A stretch of DNA of 64,000 nucleotides, taken from assembly GCA_039707465.1 (NCBI GenBank), contig CM077647.1, positions 122,244,610-122,308,609 on the forward strand. The letters run 5' to 3'. Both the position numbers and the translations under genes were made by a program. This stretch comes from Rhabdophis nuchalis. Its lineage: Eukaryota; Chordata; Lepidosauria; Squamata; Natricidae. Positions 45,476 through 55,920 of this stretch are shown one piece after another; the stretch's first letter is position 1; each line of letters starts with the position of its first letter. The notes below the pieces were generated by a model. It was given only the letters and a program-made list of their open reading frames with translations. It searched no databases and was not told where the DNA came from.

Positions 45476-46433
45476 TACTTAAATGTGTGGTTACATCTAT
45501 GCTTCGGGAACTTTAATAGGTATAGTGCAGGCAGTGACCCAAAGTGTTTTTTTCCAAAGATTTTGAGAGGGCAAGAAAAATGACTTTTTAAAAAATAAAC
45601 TGGAGGGTGGGCAGGTAGTGCTTTTGTAGATTACGTGGGAAGTGGGGAAACAGAGCCTCAATAGCTTCTTTGGAAGACGTGAATTTACTATTAGGAGAAG
45701 AGGTAGCATATGATTCTTTAATATTTTAAAAACACAACAAACCAGAACTTTTTAAGTTTACAAAATAGCTCAATGGGGACATGAGGCATCAGTCATATTC
45801 AACCAATCGTTGTGATATTCAGCAGTTCTCTCTTGTGATATTCAGCAACTTACAGGCTTCTTTAAGACTTTTCTTTGTGGTGAAAGGGAAAATGGAAAAA
45901 CAATATACTATACTATTTCACAATGATAAATCAGTTTGGGGTATCTATTTACAAGGACCATAAAATGCAAAATATGATGCTATTAATTACTTTCACTATC
46001 CCAAAGGTGGAATGTCTTTTTGAATTATTGCTTGCCAGACAGCCCTAAAAGTTTTGAAACAAAGTCAAGGAGTACTGGGGTAAAAGTGGATTAATTCCTA
46101 TATTGCCCTCTTGTGGACAAGTTATATGTCACACTTTAGGGTCACACAAGAACCGCAGTTTGTGATGTCCATTAACACACATTATAACGTGTGCTATTTA
46201 ATCTCATGTAAGGCAAAGTTTTTAGAGACTAGGAAACTCTCTTCTGGGCAATATATACTGAGGCTTGTTTATTTCCACCTGATAAATTACAAAACTTTTC
46301 AAAGGCTCCGATGTCAAATAACATTCCATCAAAACATAGGATAAAGAAGGCCAATCTAAATCTGTGATAAATACTTTTACCCTGGCTTGTTTTAAGTGAA
46401 AGTCTGTTTCTAATCTACAAATCTTGTTATAGG

Positions 46434-47230
46434 CTAGCCTCTCTTAATGATCATTCAGTGACTGTTTAGAGTTACAATGGTGCTGAAAGAATACTAGTTA
46501 CAACTGGTCATTGAAGTTATGGCCATTGCAGCACCCCTTAGTCATGAGTGCGCAACTTGGCATTTATCAGCCTTTCTACATTGACAACCACAGCATGGTC
46601 TTCAACTCCTCCCTGCCTATCTAACTCCCGTCTCTGCCCTTCTGGTCACCTGCAGTCCATTGGCCTTGCCATTTCCTTGCTGGTCTCCCCCATCTTTTTT
46701 CTTGTACTGCTGAGGAGTCATGACTGGTCAAGGCAGCTGCTGACACTTCACATGGCTCATGCCTTGTACTCTGCGCCCCCACCCCTACTGATGCCTCCAG
46801 GTGACCTTTGCCACCTTCTTCCTGCTTCTGATGAGATGTACCCAGCCGAGGGAGCTGCTTGCACTTGGCGATGGTATCGCAAATGTCCAGGAGCAGCAGG
46901 AGAAGATGGCGGAGGTCAGATGGAGGTGGCATGGGCATATGGCAACAGCAGGGTGCAGGATGTCTAAAAGGACAGAGATGGGAAGGAGGTAAGTGGGGAA
47001 TTGAATCAGAGGAGAGTGCAGTAGGGCAGTGCTGCCTCATTTGCCAAAGGACATTAATCCTTTCGGGTTTGGGAGGGGGGAGTGGACGGAGCAGGAAGTT
47101 TGCGCAGGGCAGAAGCAGTGTCAGGTCCTCACCTCATGACTGAAATGAGCACTACTGACTTGCCATTGCTGAGCATGTTTTCACTTGATTTTTTTAATCT
47201 AATGACTGCTTGTTTAGCAATGGCAATTCC
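46434..47230. mobile_element. Probable large non-autonomous DNA element (tentative)
   Basis: The left part CTCTCTTAATGATCATTCAG and GTGACTGTTTAGAGTTACAA matches the termini of the 'AGTCCTCAACTT' family. The GC-rich interior (46560-47120) has open frames on both strands (46548-46967 and 47040-46621) but no recognisable domain, and their composition suggests chance openness. The right end is unclear (GAGCACTACTGACTTGCC near 47145). Confidence 0.4.
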
Positions 47231-47673
47231 GATCCCAACTAGGATTATTAACAAGGAATTCCTGCAAATCAAGTGTACTTCTTAGGGGTTTTTTCCCAGA
47301 TAAAAGTACATTAATACAAACCTTAGTACGTTTAGTGTATTGTCAGGAAGGCAATTTGTATCTGGAATAAATATAACTTAAAAGACAATGTATTCAAATG
47401 CATAGAATTATGTTTAGAATAGAGAAAACAAATGCTGTGCTGTATCGAAGGGTGTTGTAATCTAGCTAAACGACAGCCTTTATTTGTTAAATTTTTATGC
47501 TGCCCAATTCTTCTACAAAGTGACTCTGGGCAGATTGGAGCAGCTATTTTTATTTCTGGAATGAATTTCTAGATTACCAATGAGTTTTTAGGCTATTTTC
47601 TCATTTTTTTAAATCCTTTGCAACAAATCATTTAAATATCTTATGGGAACTATCAGTTCCTTCTCTTCAATAT

Positions 47674-47687
47674 GATGTGTGTGTGTA

Positions 47688-47722
<35 letters not shown>
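47674..47722 (+). repeat. (TG)n(AG)n microsatellite
   Basis: About 35 bases of TG dinucleotides pass directly into AG dinucleotides. Confidence 0.95.
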
Positions 47723-47803
47723 TGTTAAAGATAATAAAGGAGGTGTCAGAATGAAAAGGATGATTCCAGAATTTTTTAATTATTTCTTCAGTCGTGTCCA
47801 TCA

Positions 47804-48480
47804 TTTATTTTATTTATTTATTTATTGGATTTCTAGACCGCCCCCTCTCCCCGAAGGGACTCGGGGTGGTGTACAGGTAAAATTAAAATTATGACAATCA
47901 ACAATACATATAAACTAAAATCGAATTAAATAATCCCCTGTACAAATTTATAAAAATTAAAAACTTAACCTTAAAACCTAATAACATAATTTAAAATTAC
48001 AAACTGAGGCAGGAAGCATGGAATTAGGCCAGGCCGGCTAGATGAAACAGGTGGGTTTTGGGTTTCTGGCGGAAGGAGCGGAGGTCTGTGGTCGTTCTAA
48101 TGTCAGGGGGAAGGTCATTCCAGAGGGTCGGACCCATCACAGAGAAGGCCCTTCCCCTGGGCGTCGTCCACTGGCATTGCCTAGTGGACGGCACCCGGAG
48201 AAGTCCCTCTCTGTGAGAGCGAATCGGCCGAAGGGATGTATGGGGCAGGATACGATCCCGCAAATAACTAGGTCCTATGCCATGGAGCGCTTTAAAGATA
48301 ATAACCAACACCTTGAAATGCACCCGAAAGGCCACAGGCAGCCAGTGCAGCCCGCGCAGGAGTGGTGTTACGTGGGAGTATCTAGTGACTCCCAGAACTG
48401 CCCGCGAGGCCGCATTCTGGACCAGCTGCAGCCTTCGGGTGCATCTCAAGGGGAGCCCCATGTAGAGAGCGTTACAGTAG
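47804..48480 (-). mobile_element. L2-clade LINE 3' end, antisense in intron 0
   Basis: Tail at the left (TTTATTTATTTATTTATTGG on +), then the conserved 3' UTR (CCGAAGGGACTCGGGG). The frame 48480-48024 in minus sense encodes YCNALYMGLPLRCTRRLQLV to the C-terminus, ending in HLFHLAGLA. Homology stops abruptly at 48480 in the codon block for RLDYC, so it is 5'-truncated. Confidence 0.92.
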
Positions 48481-48639
48481 TGGATCTTACATTCCCTGGA
48501 GGAATTCTCTCTCACCCTGTTTTGGATTATGGTGATGAAAGGAAATTGTAAAGTTTAAGTTGAATATTTTAAATTTCTTTCATTCTATTTTTCTTTACAA
48601 TCATCTATTATTTTGGCAACTTTGTTAACAAACTATTTT

Positions 48640-49065
48640 AATTTTTCTTCTATGAGAAGCAGAGGAGCGAGTGGCCTGGCATGAGGGTGGGTAGCAAAGT
48701 GGGCGCTGGGCAGTGTGGTGGTACTAGTGCAGGTGGGCCCAGGGCTCCCATGCATCCTGCAGCCTGGGGATTCCTCTGGTGAAAAAGTGGCAGGAGCAAT
48801 TTTTCGAAGCAACCTGTGACCTTCCCTGCTTCCAACTTGTTGGAATCTGGCAAGGAAGGTTGCAAATGGTGATGTATGACTGTGGGATACTGCAACCATA
48901 ATAAACGCAAGCCAGTCACCATGTGCCTGAATCATGATCATGTGACTGTGGAACATAGTGACAACCACAACTTCAAGGACCAGTTACAAGTCTCCCTGCT
49001 TAATGCAATTGAAGCTTGGAACAGTTGTTGAATGAGTGGTCATTAAAAGAGTACTACCTGTATTA
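48640..49065. mobile_element. 'AGTCCTCAACTT'-related DNA element (tentative)
   Basis: The right end reads CTCCCTGCTTAATGCAATTG, GTTGAATGAGTGGTCATTAA and AGAGTACTACCTGT, matching the terminal text of the family in inverted sense. CATGATCATGTGACTGTGG occurs inside. The interior upstream is GC-richer and unmatched. It ends only about 85 bp before MAPT coding exon 1. Confidence 0.55.
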
Positions 49066-49149
49066 TAAAGCTTAAGAGAGATATTATCCAAGAAAGTTAG
49101 TGCTTTTGTTTTAAACGCTCCATATCTCTTTTTTGTTTTGTTTTTCAAG

Positions 49150-49239
49150 GTGACCTTTCTGATAGGATGGCTGATCAACATCAGGACTTCAGTATGACAG
49201 ATGATCATTTGGTGAGCCAAGCTAGGTGGAATCCAACAG
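49150..49239 (+). CDS. MAPT: MAPT first coding exon (tau N-terminus)
   Basis: Encodes the start of tau, a microtubule-binding protein of neuronal axons. The acceptor is TTTTGTTTTTCAAG. The exon then has a 17-nt leader, GTGACCTTTCTGATAGG, the same length as and close to the human GTGAACTTTGAACCAGG. The ATG is at 49167. The codons give MADQHQDFSMTDDHL, aligning to human MAEPRQEFEVMEDHA. The exon is closed at AACAG|GTGAGT (49239/49240), a consensus donor that leaves one base, so phase 1, the same as human exon 1. It codes only 24 residues plus one base against 44 in human, and the stretch with human Tyr18 and Tyr29 has no counterpart. An alternative donor, TTTG|GTGAGC at 49211, would be phase 0 and would not join exon 2 in frame. 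Confidence 0.88.
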
Positions 49240-49384
49240 GTGAGTCATATGAGTTGAGAAGGAGGAATGTTTTATTCACAAGATGGAAGCCATGATAAAA
49301 AAAAATGAAGAGATACTATCAATAGGAATACACTTTGAAGTCTAAATGAGCTGAGGATACGGTAATCATAAATACAATTACACA

Positions 49385-49408
49385 CAAACACACACACACA
49401 CACACATG
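49385..49408 (+). repeat. (AC)n microsatellite
   Basis: Roughly eleven AC units near the 5' end of intron 1. Confidence 0.9.
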
Positions 49409-49689
49409 CAGAATTGCTGCCAATTTTTGCTTTAAACCACAAAAAAGGTTTGCTAAACTTTGTTACTTAAAAACATTTAGAAATCTATATAATCAGAAAA
49501 GTGACTATAAATACTTGTTCAATTCTAGAAGAGTAATTGTTTGCATCCTACAACAAAGAAACACTACATATTCATTTTAAACACTAGCTTAAACTATTTT
49601 TCTACTTAAAAATTATCCAGTGACATTTAGCATGATAATGGTGTATTATAATATAGGTGTAATCTATATATGGGTGCAGGTTTTCATGG

Positions 49690-50815
49690 CCAGCATCTGT
49701 GTTTAGTAGATACATCCAGAACTACCAATAGGAAGGTATTTCTCCTTACGTAGAGAAGGTAGGTGATATATCTCTGTACCAGGTGAAGTGAATGATGCAG
49801 AGGACGTTCTTTTGCGATGCATGGAGACTGTGTGGGCCCAGATGGAGAACCACAGACCTTAGCTGAACCCTGGTAAGATGGAGTGCCTGTGGGTAAGCCT
49901 CTCGGTATCCAGGAGTTTATCCCCTTTGGTCTTGAATGGAGTTGCAATATCCCAGGCAGATCTGATACATAATCTTGGGGATCCTCCAGACTCATGGCTC
50001 CTGCTCGAAGAGTAAATGGCACCCATGGCAAGGAGGGCCTTATTCAACTTTGTGTTGCCAGTTATGCCCTTTCCTGGATAGGGAGGCTCTCCGCTAGGTC
50101 ACTCATGCTCTGGTCATCTCCCATTTGGACTGCTGCAGTGCTGTCTACATGGGGCTATCCTTGAAAAGTATACAGAAGCTTCAGCAGGTATGAAATGCGG
50201 TTGCAGGGGCAATTTTAGGCACACAGATTTTAGAACAGTGCATGGAATACCTGTGTTCAGCGAGCTGCTTTAGGTGCAATTCAAGATGTCGATTTTGAGC
50301 TATAAAGCCGTACATGGAATGGGGCCAAGCTACCTATGGTGCTGTCTTTATTCTATTATATTAGCCCATTCCACCAGGTCAGGCAGGGGGAATATATTGC
50401 AGACCCTGTCAGTTAAAGCACTCCAAATGGCAGGGTCTAGGAAGGGAGCCTTTTCTGCTGGCCTTCTGAAAAAGAGTTAAGACTTGGCTCTACAACCTCA
50501 CATTGGGAGCCCAAGGGAGCACGTAACCATGGGTCTAGTTCATTGTTTCTCAACCTTGGTCACTTGAAGATGTTCGGACTTTAAGAATTCTGGGAGCTGA
50601 AGTCCAGACATCTTTAAGTGGCCAAGGTTGAGAAACACTGGTCTAGTTACTTCCCTGAAAGCCCCCCCCCCCCCCCCATTGCTTTTAACCAATTTTTAAT
50701 CTCTGGCCTTCTCTTAATATTTTTAACTTTCATATATACTGTTTTATATTTTAGCATTTTATTGAACATTGGGAGATGGGTGGCAGAGAAATGTGAAAGG
50801 TAAATAAAAAAATAA
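49690..50815 (+). mobile_element. Old L2-like LINE, 3' portion
   Basis: Degenerate + strand text preserves the RT C-terminal layout. GGACTGCTGCAGTGCTGTCT and ACATGGGGCTATCCTTGAAA correspond to the DYCNALYMGLPLK block, followed by AGCTATAAAGCCGTACATGG (YKAVHGMGPSYL) near 50300. The 3' UTR ends GGTAAATAAAAAAATAA. It is older than the other L2 copies and carries a hAT MITE insertion at 50541-50640. Confidence 0.75.
50541..50640. mobile_element. Palindromic hAT-type MITE (100 bp)
   Basis: CATTGTTTCTCAACCTTGG pairs with CCAAGGTTGAGAAACACTG. GTCTAGTT is duplicated exactly (50533-50540 and 50641-50648). Same family as 4196. A poly-C run of about 17 bases follows at 50662. Confidence 0.93.
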
Positions 50816-50956
50816 GGTCCTTGACCAAAGAGATAAATTGTTAGAAAAGTACAATCTTAAAGCCATCTACGGGCCAATTAAGAAAATCAGAGAACTCTTC
50901 ATAGCATTCTGTATCTATTGCATCCTCTAACTGTGGGCAGATGTATATATTATTAA

Positions 50957-53900
50957 ATTATATTATATTATTAAATTTATACCCCGCCCTTCTCCTTGTT
51001 AGGACCCAGGGCGGCGCACAGGCATTATTAAAACCACAAAAATACAATAAATATCAATTTAAAATATATTAAATTAGATTAACCCGTGCTAAAACCCATG
51101 TTAAAAAACCTTCCCAAATTATATATATATATATTTTTTTTTAAAGTCAGGAACAGGGGGCTATCCTAGGCCGGCTTGTTGAAATAAATACGTCTTAAGA
51201 CGTTGGCGGAAGAGACGGAGGTCCGAGATAGTGCGAAGGTCGGGGGGTAGGTCGTTCCAGAGGGCCGGGCCCGCCACAGAGAAGGCCCTTCCCCTGGGTG
51301 TCGCCAACCGGCATTGCCCCGTCGACGGCACCCGGAGAAGGCCCTCTCTGTGGGAGCGGATCGGACGAAGGGATGTATGGGGCAGGAGGCGGTCTCGTAT
51401 ATAGCTAGGCCCCGAGCCATGGAGCGATTTAAAGATGGTTGTCAACACCTTGAAGCACACTCGAAAGGCCACAGGCAGCCAGTGCAGCTCGCGCAGGAGA
51501 GGTGTTACGTGGGTTTGCCTTGAGGCACCCATAATCACCCGCGCGGCCGCATTCTGCACTAACTGTAGCTTTCGAGTGCACCTCAAGGGGAGCCCCATGT
51601 AGAGAGCGTTGCAGTAATCCAGCCGGGATGTCACAAGCGCTTGAGTGACTGTGCGAAGGGCTCCCCGGTCCAGTAAGGGGCGCAACTGGCGTATCAGGCG
51701 TACCTGATAGAACGCCCCCCTGGCCACGGCCGCCACATGGTCCTCCATGGACAGCCGGGAATCCAGGAGGACGCCCAAGTTGCGCGCCCTCTCCACGGGG
51801 GCCAGTTGTTCGCCCCCAATGGCCAGTGTTGGACTTAACTGGCTGAACCGGGGTGCCGGAAACCACAGCCACTCGGTCTTGGACGGGTTGAGTTTGAGTT
51901 TGTTACTACCCATCCAGATCCGTACGGGACAGCACTTCGACGGCATCGTTGGGGTGGTTTGGGGTGGATATGTACAACTGAGTGTCATCAGCGTACAGAT
52001 GGTATTCCACCCCAAAACCACGGATGATCTCGCCCAGCGGCTTCATATAGGTGTTGAACAGAAGGGGAGAGAGGACCGACCCCTGAGGGACCCCACATAT
52101 GAGGGGCCTCGGGGACGACCTCTGCCCTCCTGCCAACACCCATTGCGACCGACCAGAGAGGTAGGATGAGAACCACCGTAGAACGGTGCCTCCCAACCCC
52201 AACCCCCCCAATCGGTGCAATAAGATACCATGGTCGATGGTATCAAAAGCCGCTGAGAGGTCTAATAGGACAAGGATAGAGGAACAACCTCTATCCCGTG
52301 CCCTCCAGAGATCATCAACCAACGCGACCAATGCCGTCTCGGTGCTGTGACCGGGCCGGAAGCCGGACTGGCGCGGGTCTAGATAATCAACTTCCTCCAG
52401 ATGTCGGGGAAACTGTTGAGCCACCACACTCTCAACAACCTTCACTAAAAAGTGAAGGTTGGAGACGGGACGATAGTTCTCTAATAAAGCCGGGTCCAGG
52501 GATGGCTTCTTGAGGAGGGGCCTCACCACCGCCTCTTTCAAAACGGTGGGCAAGTACCCCTCACTCAGAGATGAATTCACAATGCCCTGGAGCCAGCCTC
52601 GTGTCACCTCCCAGGATGCCAGTACAAGCCAGGAGGGGCACGGGTCCAATAAACATGTGGTGGCTCTAAGGTTCCTCCGCAACCTGTCCATATCCTCGGT
52701 AGTAACAAAGTCGAACTCCTCCCAAGGTGTTATCTCAAGACCAGCACCGGACGCCCCGACTGGGCCACTAGTGGAGGGCAACTCGTTCCGAATCTGAGTG
52801 ATTTTGTCCTGCAGAAATACTCCAAATTCCTCTGCTCGACCCTGCAGAGGGGCTTCCCGCGGCCTCAAATGAAGGAGGGAGCGGGTCACCCCAAACAGGG
52901 CGGCAGGGCGGTTTTCCGCGGACGCGATAAGGGTGGCACAATACTCACGTTTGGCCACTCTTAGCGCCACTAAGTAAGTCCTAATATGGTCTCTCACTAG
53001 TGTTCGGTCAGCTTCGGATCGAGAAGATCTCCACCTACTCTCTAGGCGTCTCTTGCGGCGTTTCATCTCCCGAAGCTCCTCGGTAAACCAAGGAGCCTGG
53101 GTGACTCGACGCCGCATGAGAGGCCGCAAGGGCGCGACTCGGTCCAAGGCCCCCGTAGCCGCACTATACCACGCGGCCACTAGGTCCTCAGTCGAGCCGC
53201 GGGGCAGGGATACAGGTACTGGCCCAAGCTCCCTCTGGAACCTTTCCGGGTCCATCAGGCGCCTGGGGCGGAACCAACTTGGTGTTTCCGGTTCCGCCTC
53301 CCCGCGGTGAGGTGTGACGGTTGGAAAGTCTATCCGAAGGAGAGAGTGATCTGTCCATGACAAGGGTAAGATGACTAAATCCCCTGTTCCGAGATCACTA
53401 ATCCAGTGTCCAGAGACAAAAATCAGATCCAGCGTGTGTCCTCCCTCGTGAGTGGGGCCCTGAACTACTTGGGTCAGGTCCATGGCCGTCATGGAAGCCA
53501 TGAACTCCCGAGCTACCTCGGATGTTTCGCCCGCCGATGGCAGGTTAAAGTCCCCCATGACTATAAGTCTGGGGGTCTCCACCGCCATCACGCCGATCAC
53601 CTCGAGTAGCTCGGGCAGGGCTGCTGTTACATAGCGGGGAGCCAGGTATACAAGCAGCAAGCCCAACTGCCTCCCTAGGCCCCATTTCACGAAGAGGGAC
53701 TCACAGCCGGTCGTCTGAGGCACAGTGGTCTCCTTCGGCTCCAGACTTTCCTTAACAATAACCGCCACCCCCCCACCCCTGCCTAGGGCCCTAGGCCGAT
53801 GAAATGCACGGTAGCCTGGTGGGCACATTTCCACGAGGGGTAAACCCCCCTCGGGGCCCAACCAGGTTTCCGTAATTCCCACCAGGTCCGGGTCCCCCTC

Positions 53901-54545
53901 TGACACAAGGTCATTTATGAGGGGGGCTTTGTTCACCACGGACCTGGCGTTGCAGAACATCAGCCTGGGCCCCCGGCTCTGTAATCCCGGACCGCCTAGC
54001 CCACGAGTGGAGTACAGGGGGTTGGGGCAAGCGACCGCTCGTAACCAGCGACCACGAGCCTCCAACCCACGATGGACATCCTGCCTCCCACCGCCCCTGC
54101 CCCTCCCCAAGACCAATCGAATGGGACGGCCCTCAACAGAGACAACCCCCAATCCCCCCTCCCTAATGGACCCCTCCTTTATCCTACTTCCGCCAGCCGG
54201 CCCTATATCTTGACCCCCCCCTGACTGAATGAGCCCTCCCCCCGCCCCAGAACCCCTTAAAAGCCGAATTAAAAATTTGTTTAAAAACCCCCTAAGTTTG
54301 CGCTGCGCCCACCTCTCTGGATCAATCAATCCATCCTCGAGGTGGGCCCGTGTTAGACCCGGGGGCCAGGCCTGCGAGAGGGGAGACTCCCGCAGGCAAA
54401 GAAGGTCTAACCTTGAATACGCTAGCATTCCCAGGCCACACTGGCTATAAAAGGAGGAACGCTAAAGATGGTAAACATGCTTAAGGTGGTAAAATGCATA
54501 AAATTATACAACAGCAAGCCCGACTAAAGTGGCGACAGTGCAGAT
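50957..54545 (-). mobile_element. L2-clade LINE, antisense, nearly intact
   Basis: The 3' end is at the left: (TAATA)n-type tail, TATAAATTTAAT and CCTGGGTCCTAACAAGG in minus sense. The ORF runs from 54428 down to 51161 with essentially one lesion. The segment upstream of the ORF, to about 54545, shares short matches (ACAGCAAGC) with the region upstream of the ORF in the copy at 11249, so some 5' UTR is present, but the GC-rich leader seen there is missing. It has the best-preserved coding region of the LINEs in this window. Confidence 0.93.
51161..54428 (-). pseudogene. L2 ORF2: APE endonuclease + reverse transcriptase, single 14-bp deletion
   Basis: The first frame (54428-51906, 840 codons) holds an N-terminal basic region (1-150). 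The endonuclease spans about 155-370 with Asn160, Glu187 (ITETW), GDFN at 292-295 and TDH at 359-361. A linker follows, then the RT with QSGFRPGHSTETAL, LDLSAAFDTIDHG, GVPQGSVLSPLLFN and YADD at 812-815. The frame is lost near 51925, where relatives have CCTCCAAACACC between GTACGG and GGACA. This copy lacks about 14 bases there, and the remaining C-terminus continues in another frame to 51161 (LLDSRLSMEDHV, LWNDLPPDLR). The first ATG of the open frame is used; the true start is uncertain. Confidence 0.9.
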
Positions 54546-54879
54546 CGAAAATATATACAGGATATATATGTACATTGGTATGTACAAATATGTACATTGG
54601 TACCCCAAAATACACGAGTGGCACTCCAGCCAAAAAAACACCATCAGTAGGATAACATGCATTGTGCCATACAGGTAATAAAATTCAGTTCAAAAACATG
54701 CAGGTGCTGTCAACAACTCCAGACTATTATATACGCTTGTAATAGAGAGGCTATTGAGATCTATAAATATCCCAACAGGTTCATCAAGGAAGAAGAAAGC
54801 CTGAAAATTAACAAACCCTGTTTATCTGTCCTGTGCCATGGCAGGATCCTCCCCTAAGCAGGACCAAGCAAAAAATAAC

Positions 54880-55200
54880 TCCCCAAAATGTTAAAAGTAG
54901 AACTTTGCATGGACAAGGTCCCAAACAGGACTAACCAATTAGAAACCAGCACAAAGAACCAATCAGGACTCAGCATTCCAAAATTGACCAGTCAGAAGCT
55001 GGTTTAAACAAAGGAGCAGTCAGGAACCAACACCAACAAAACAATCGGGATCAAACGTGAAGAACCAGTCAGATACCAGCCCTCATCAACCTGCAGCAGT
55101 TGGAAACCAGCTTGGCCAAAGATTAATCAGCAGTCAGGACACCTGGCTGTATAGATAGGATCCCATTTAGCTTCCGCTCAGTTGCCTGTGGTCTGTGTAG
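54880..55200 (+). repeat. Cluster of degenerate CCAAT/ACCAGTCAG repeats
   Basis: About eight imperfect copies of a roughly 30-40 bp unit are visible: ACCAATTAGAAACCAGC, ACCAATCAGGACTCAGC, GACCAGTCAGAAGCTGG, AGCAGTCAGGAACCAAC, ACAATCGGGATC, ACCAGTCAGATACCAGC and others. The cluster resembles an LTR U3 enhancer array or a decayed minisatellite. No LTR ends or target duplication were found. Confidence 0.6.
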
Positions 55201-55761
55201 CAGAACATTTTATGTTTGAAGATACCAGCCACAGTTGCCAATGAACTATCAGGAAATCTAGGCCATGGTCATTAAACCCTGAAGCCAAATATTGTACAGT
55301 AATCATTTCATGAGCTCTAGTTAGATAATCTGATGGCATCCAGATTGATTAGATGTAGTCTAATACAGAAGAAATGTCAAACAGATCCTTATTATTGGAT
55401 TATTAAGCATTTTTTCTGGTGTATTAAATATATTGACATATTGAAAGTATTGATACATTTTGTACCACATATGGGATAAACTCATAATTTCTGTTCCAGC
55501 TATTGAGAAACAATCAGAATGTATTAGTATATTTAATGCTGCTACCAGTTCTAGACTAAAAGTACATAAAGCAATTTGTGTCTGAGGTATTTCAGCAGTT
55601 TAAAAATTTGACCACTTCTTAATGACCTGATCAGGTTTAAAATTCTCTTATTGTACTATAATTTTGCAAGCCAGGTCCAAATATTGGGCTTTTTCATAAT
55701 CCCTTCCCTTACTTTCTCTCTCCATGCATCAGTAAAATATGGTTCCATGTTGGATCTGAAA

Positions 55762-55920
55762 TATATCAGTGGTAGCACTGAGTCAGGTTTTACTCATCTT
55801 GGAAGTTAAGATTATCTTTGAATTCCAGGACTAGACTCAGCACTCAGAATACATTCTGGAAGAAAGACATGGCAAGCCATTTCTGTAATGTGTCTGATAA
55901 AATATATGGATGTATCCATA
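55762..55920 (+). mobile_element. Possible 5S-derived SINE fragment
   Basis: TACTCATCTTGGAAGTTAAG and GACTAGACTCAG resemble the 5S GATCTCGGAAGCTAAGC segment. They are followed by GAAAGACATGGCAAGCCATT and TCTG, a phrase frequent in vertebrate SINE bodies. The match is weak and diverged. Confidence 0.35.

Larger units (their letters stand above)
27908..49149 (+). other. MAPT: MAPT intron 0 (about 21.2 kb)
   Basis: It runs from GTAGGG to TTTTTCAAG at 49149. Identified repeats occupy mainly 31.0-33.6 and 36.2-49.0 kb. I see nothing beyond neutral AT-rich intronic DNA in 28.2-31.0 kb (short C and T runs near 29.09 and 30.37 kb), 33.65-36.19 kb, 42.6-43.6 kb and 45.5-46.4 kb. No alternative coding exon with convincing splice sites was found. 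Confidence 0.65.

Noticed and set aside
46548..47143. Open frames of 94-139 codons on both strands
   Set aside because: They are mutually antisense, have no domain or splice context, and sit in a GC-rich interior of a probable DNA element.
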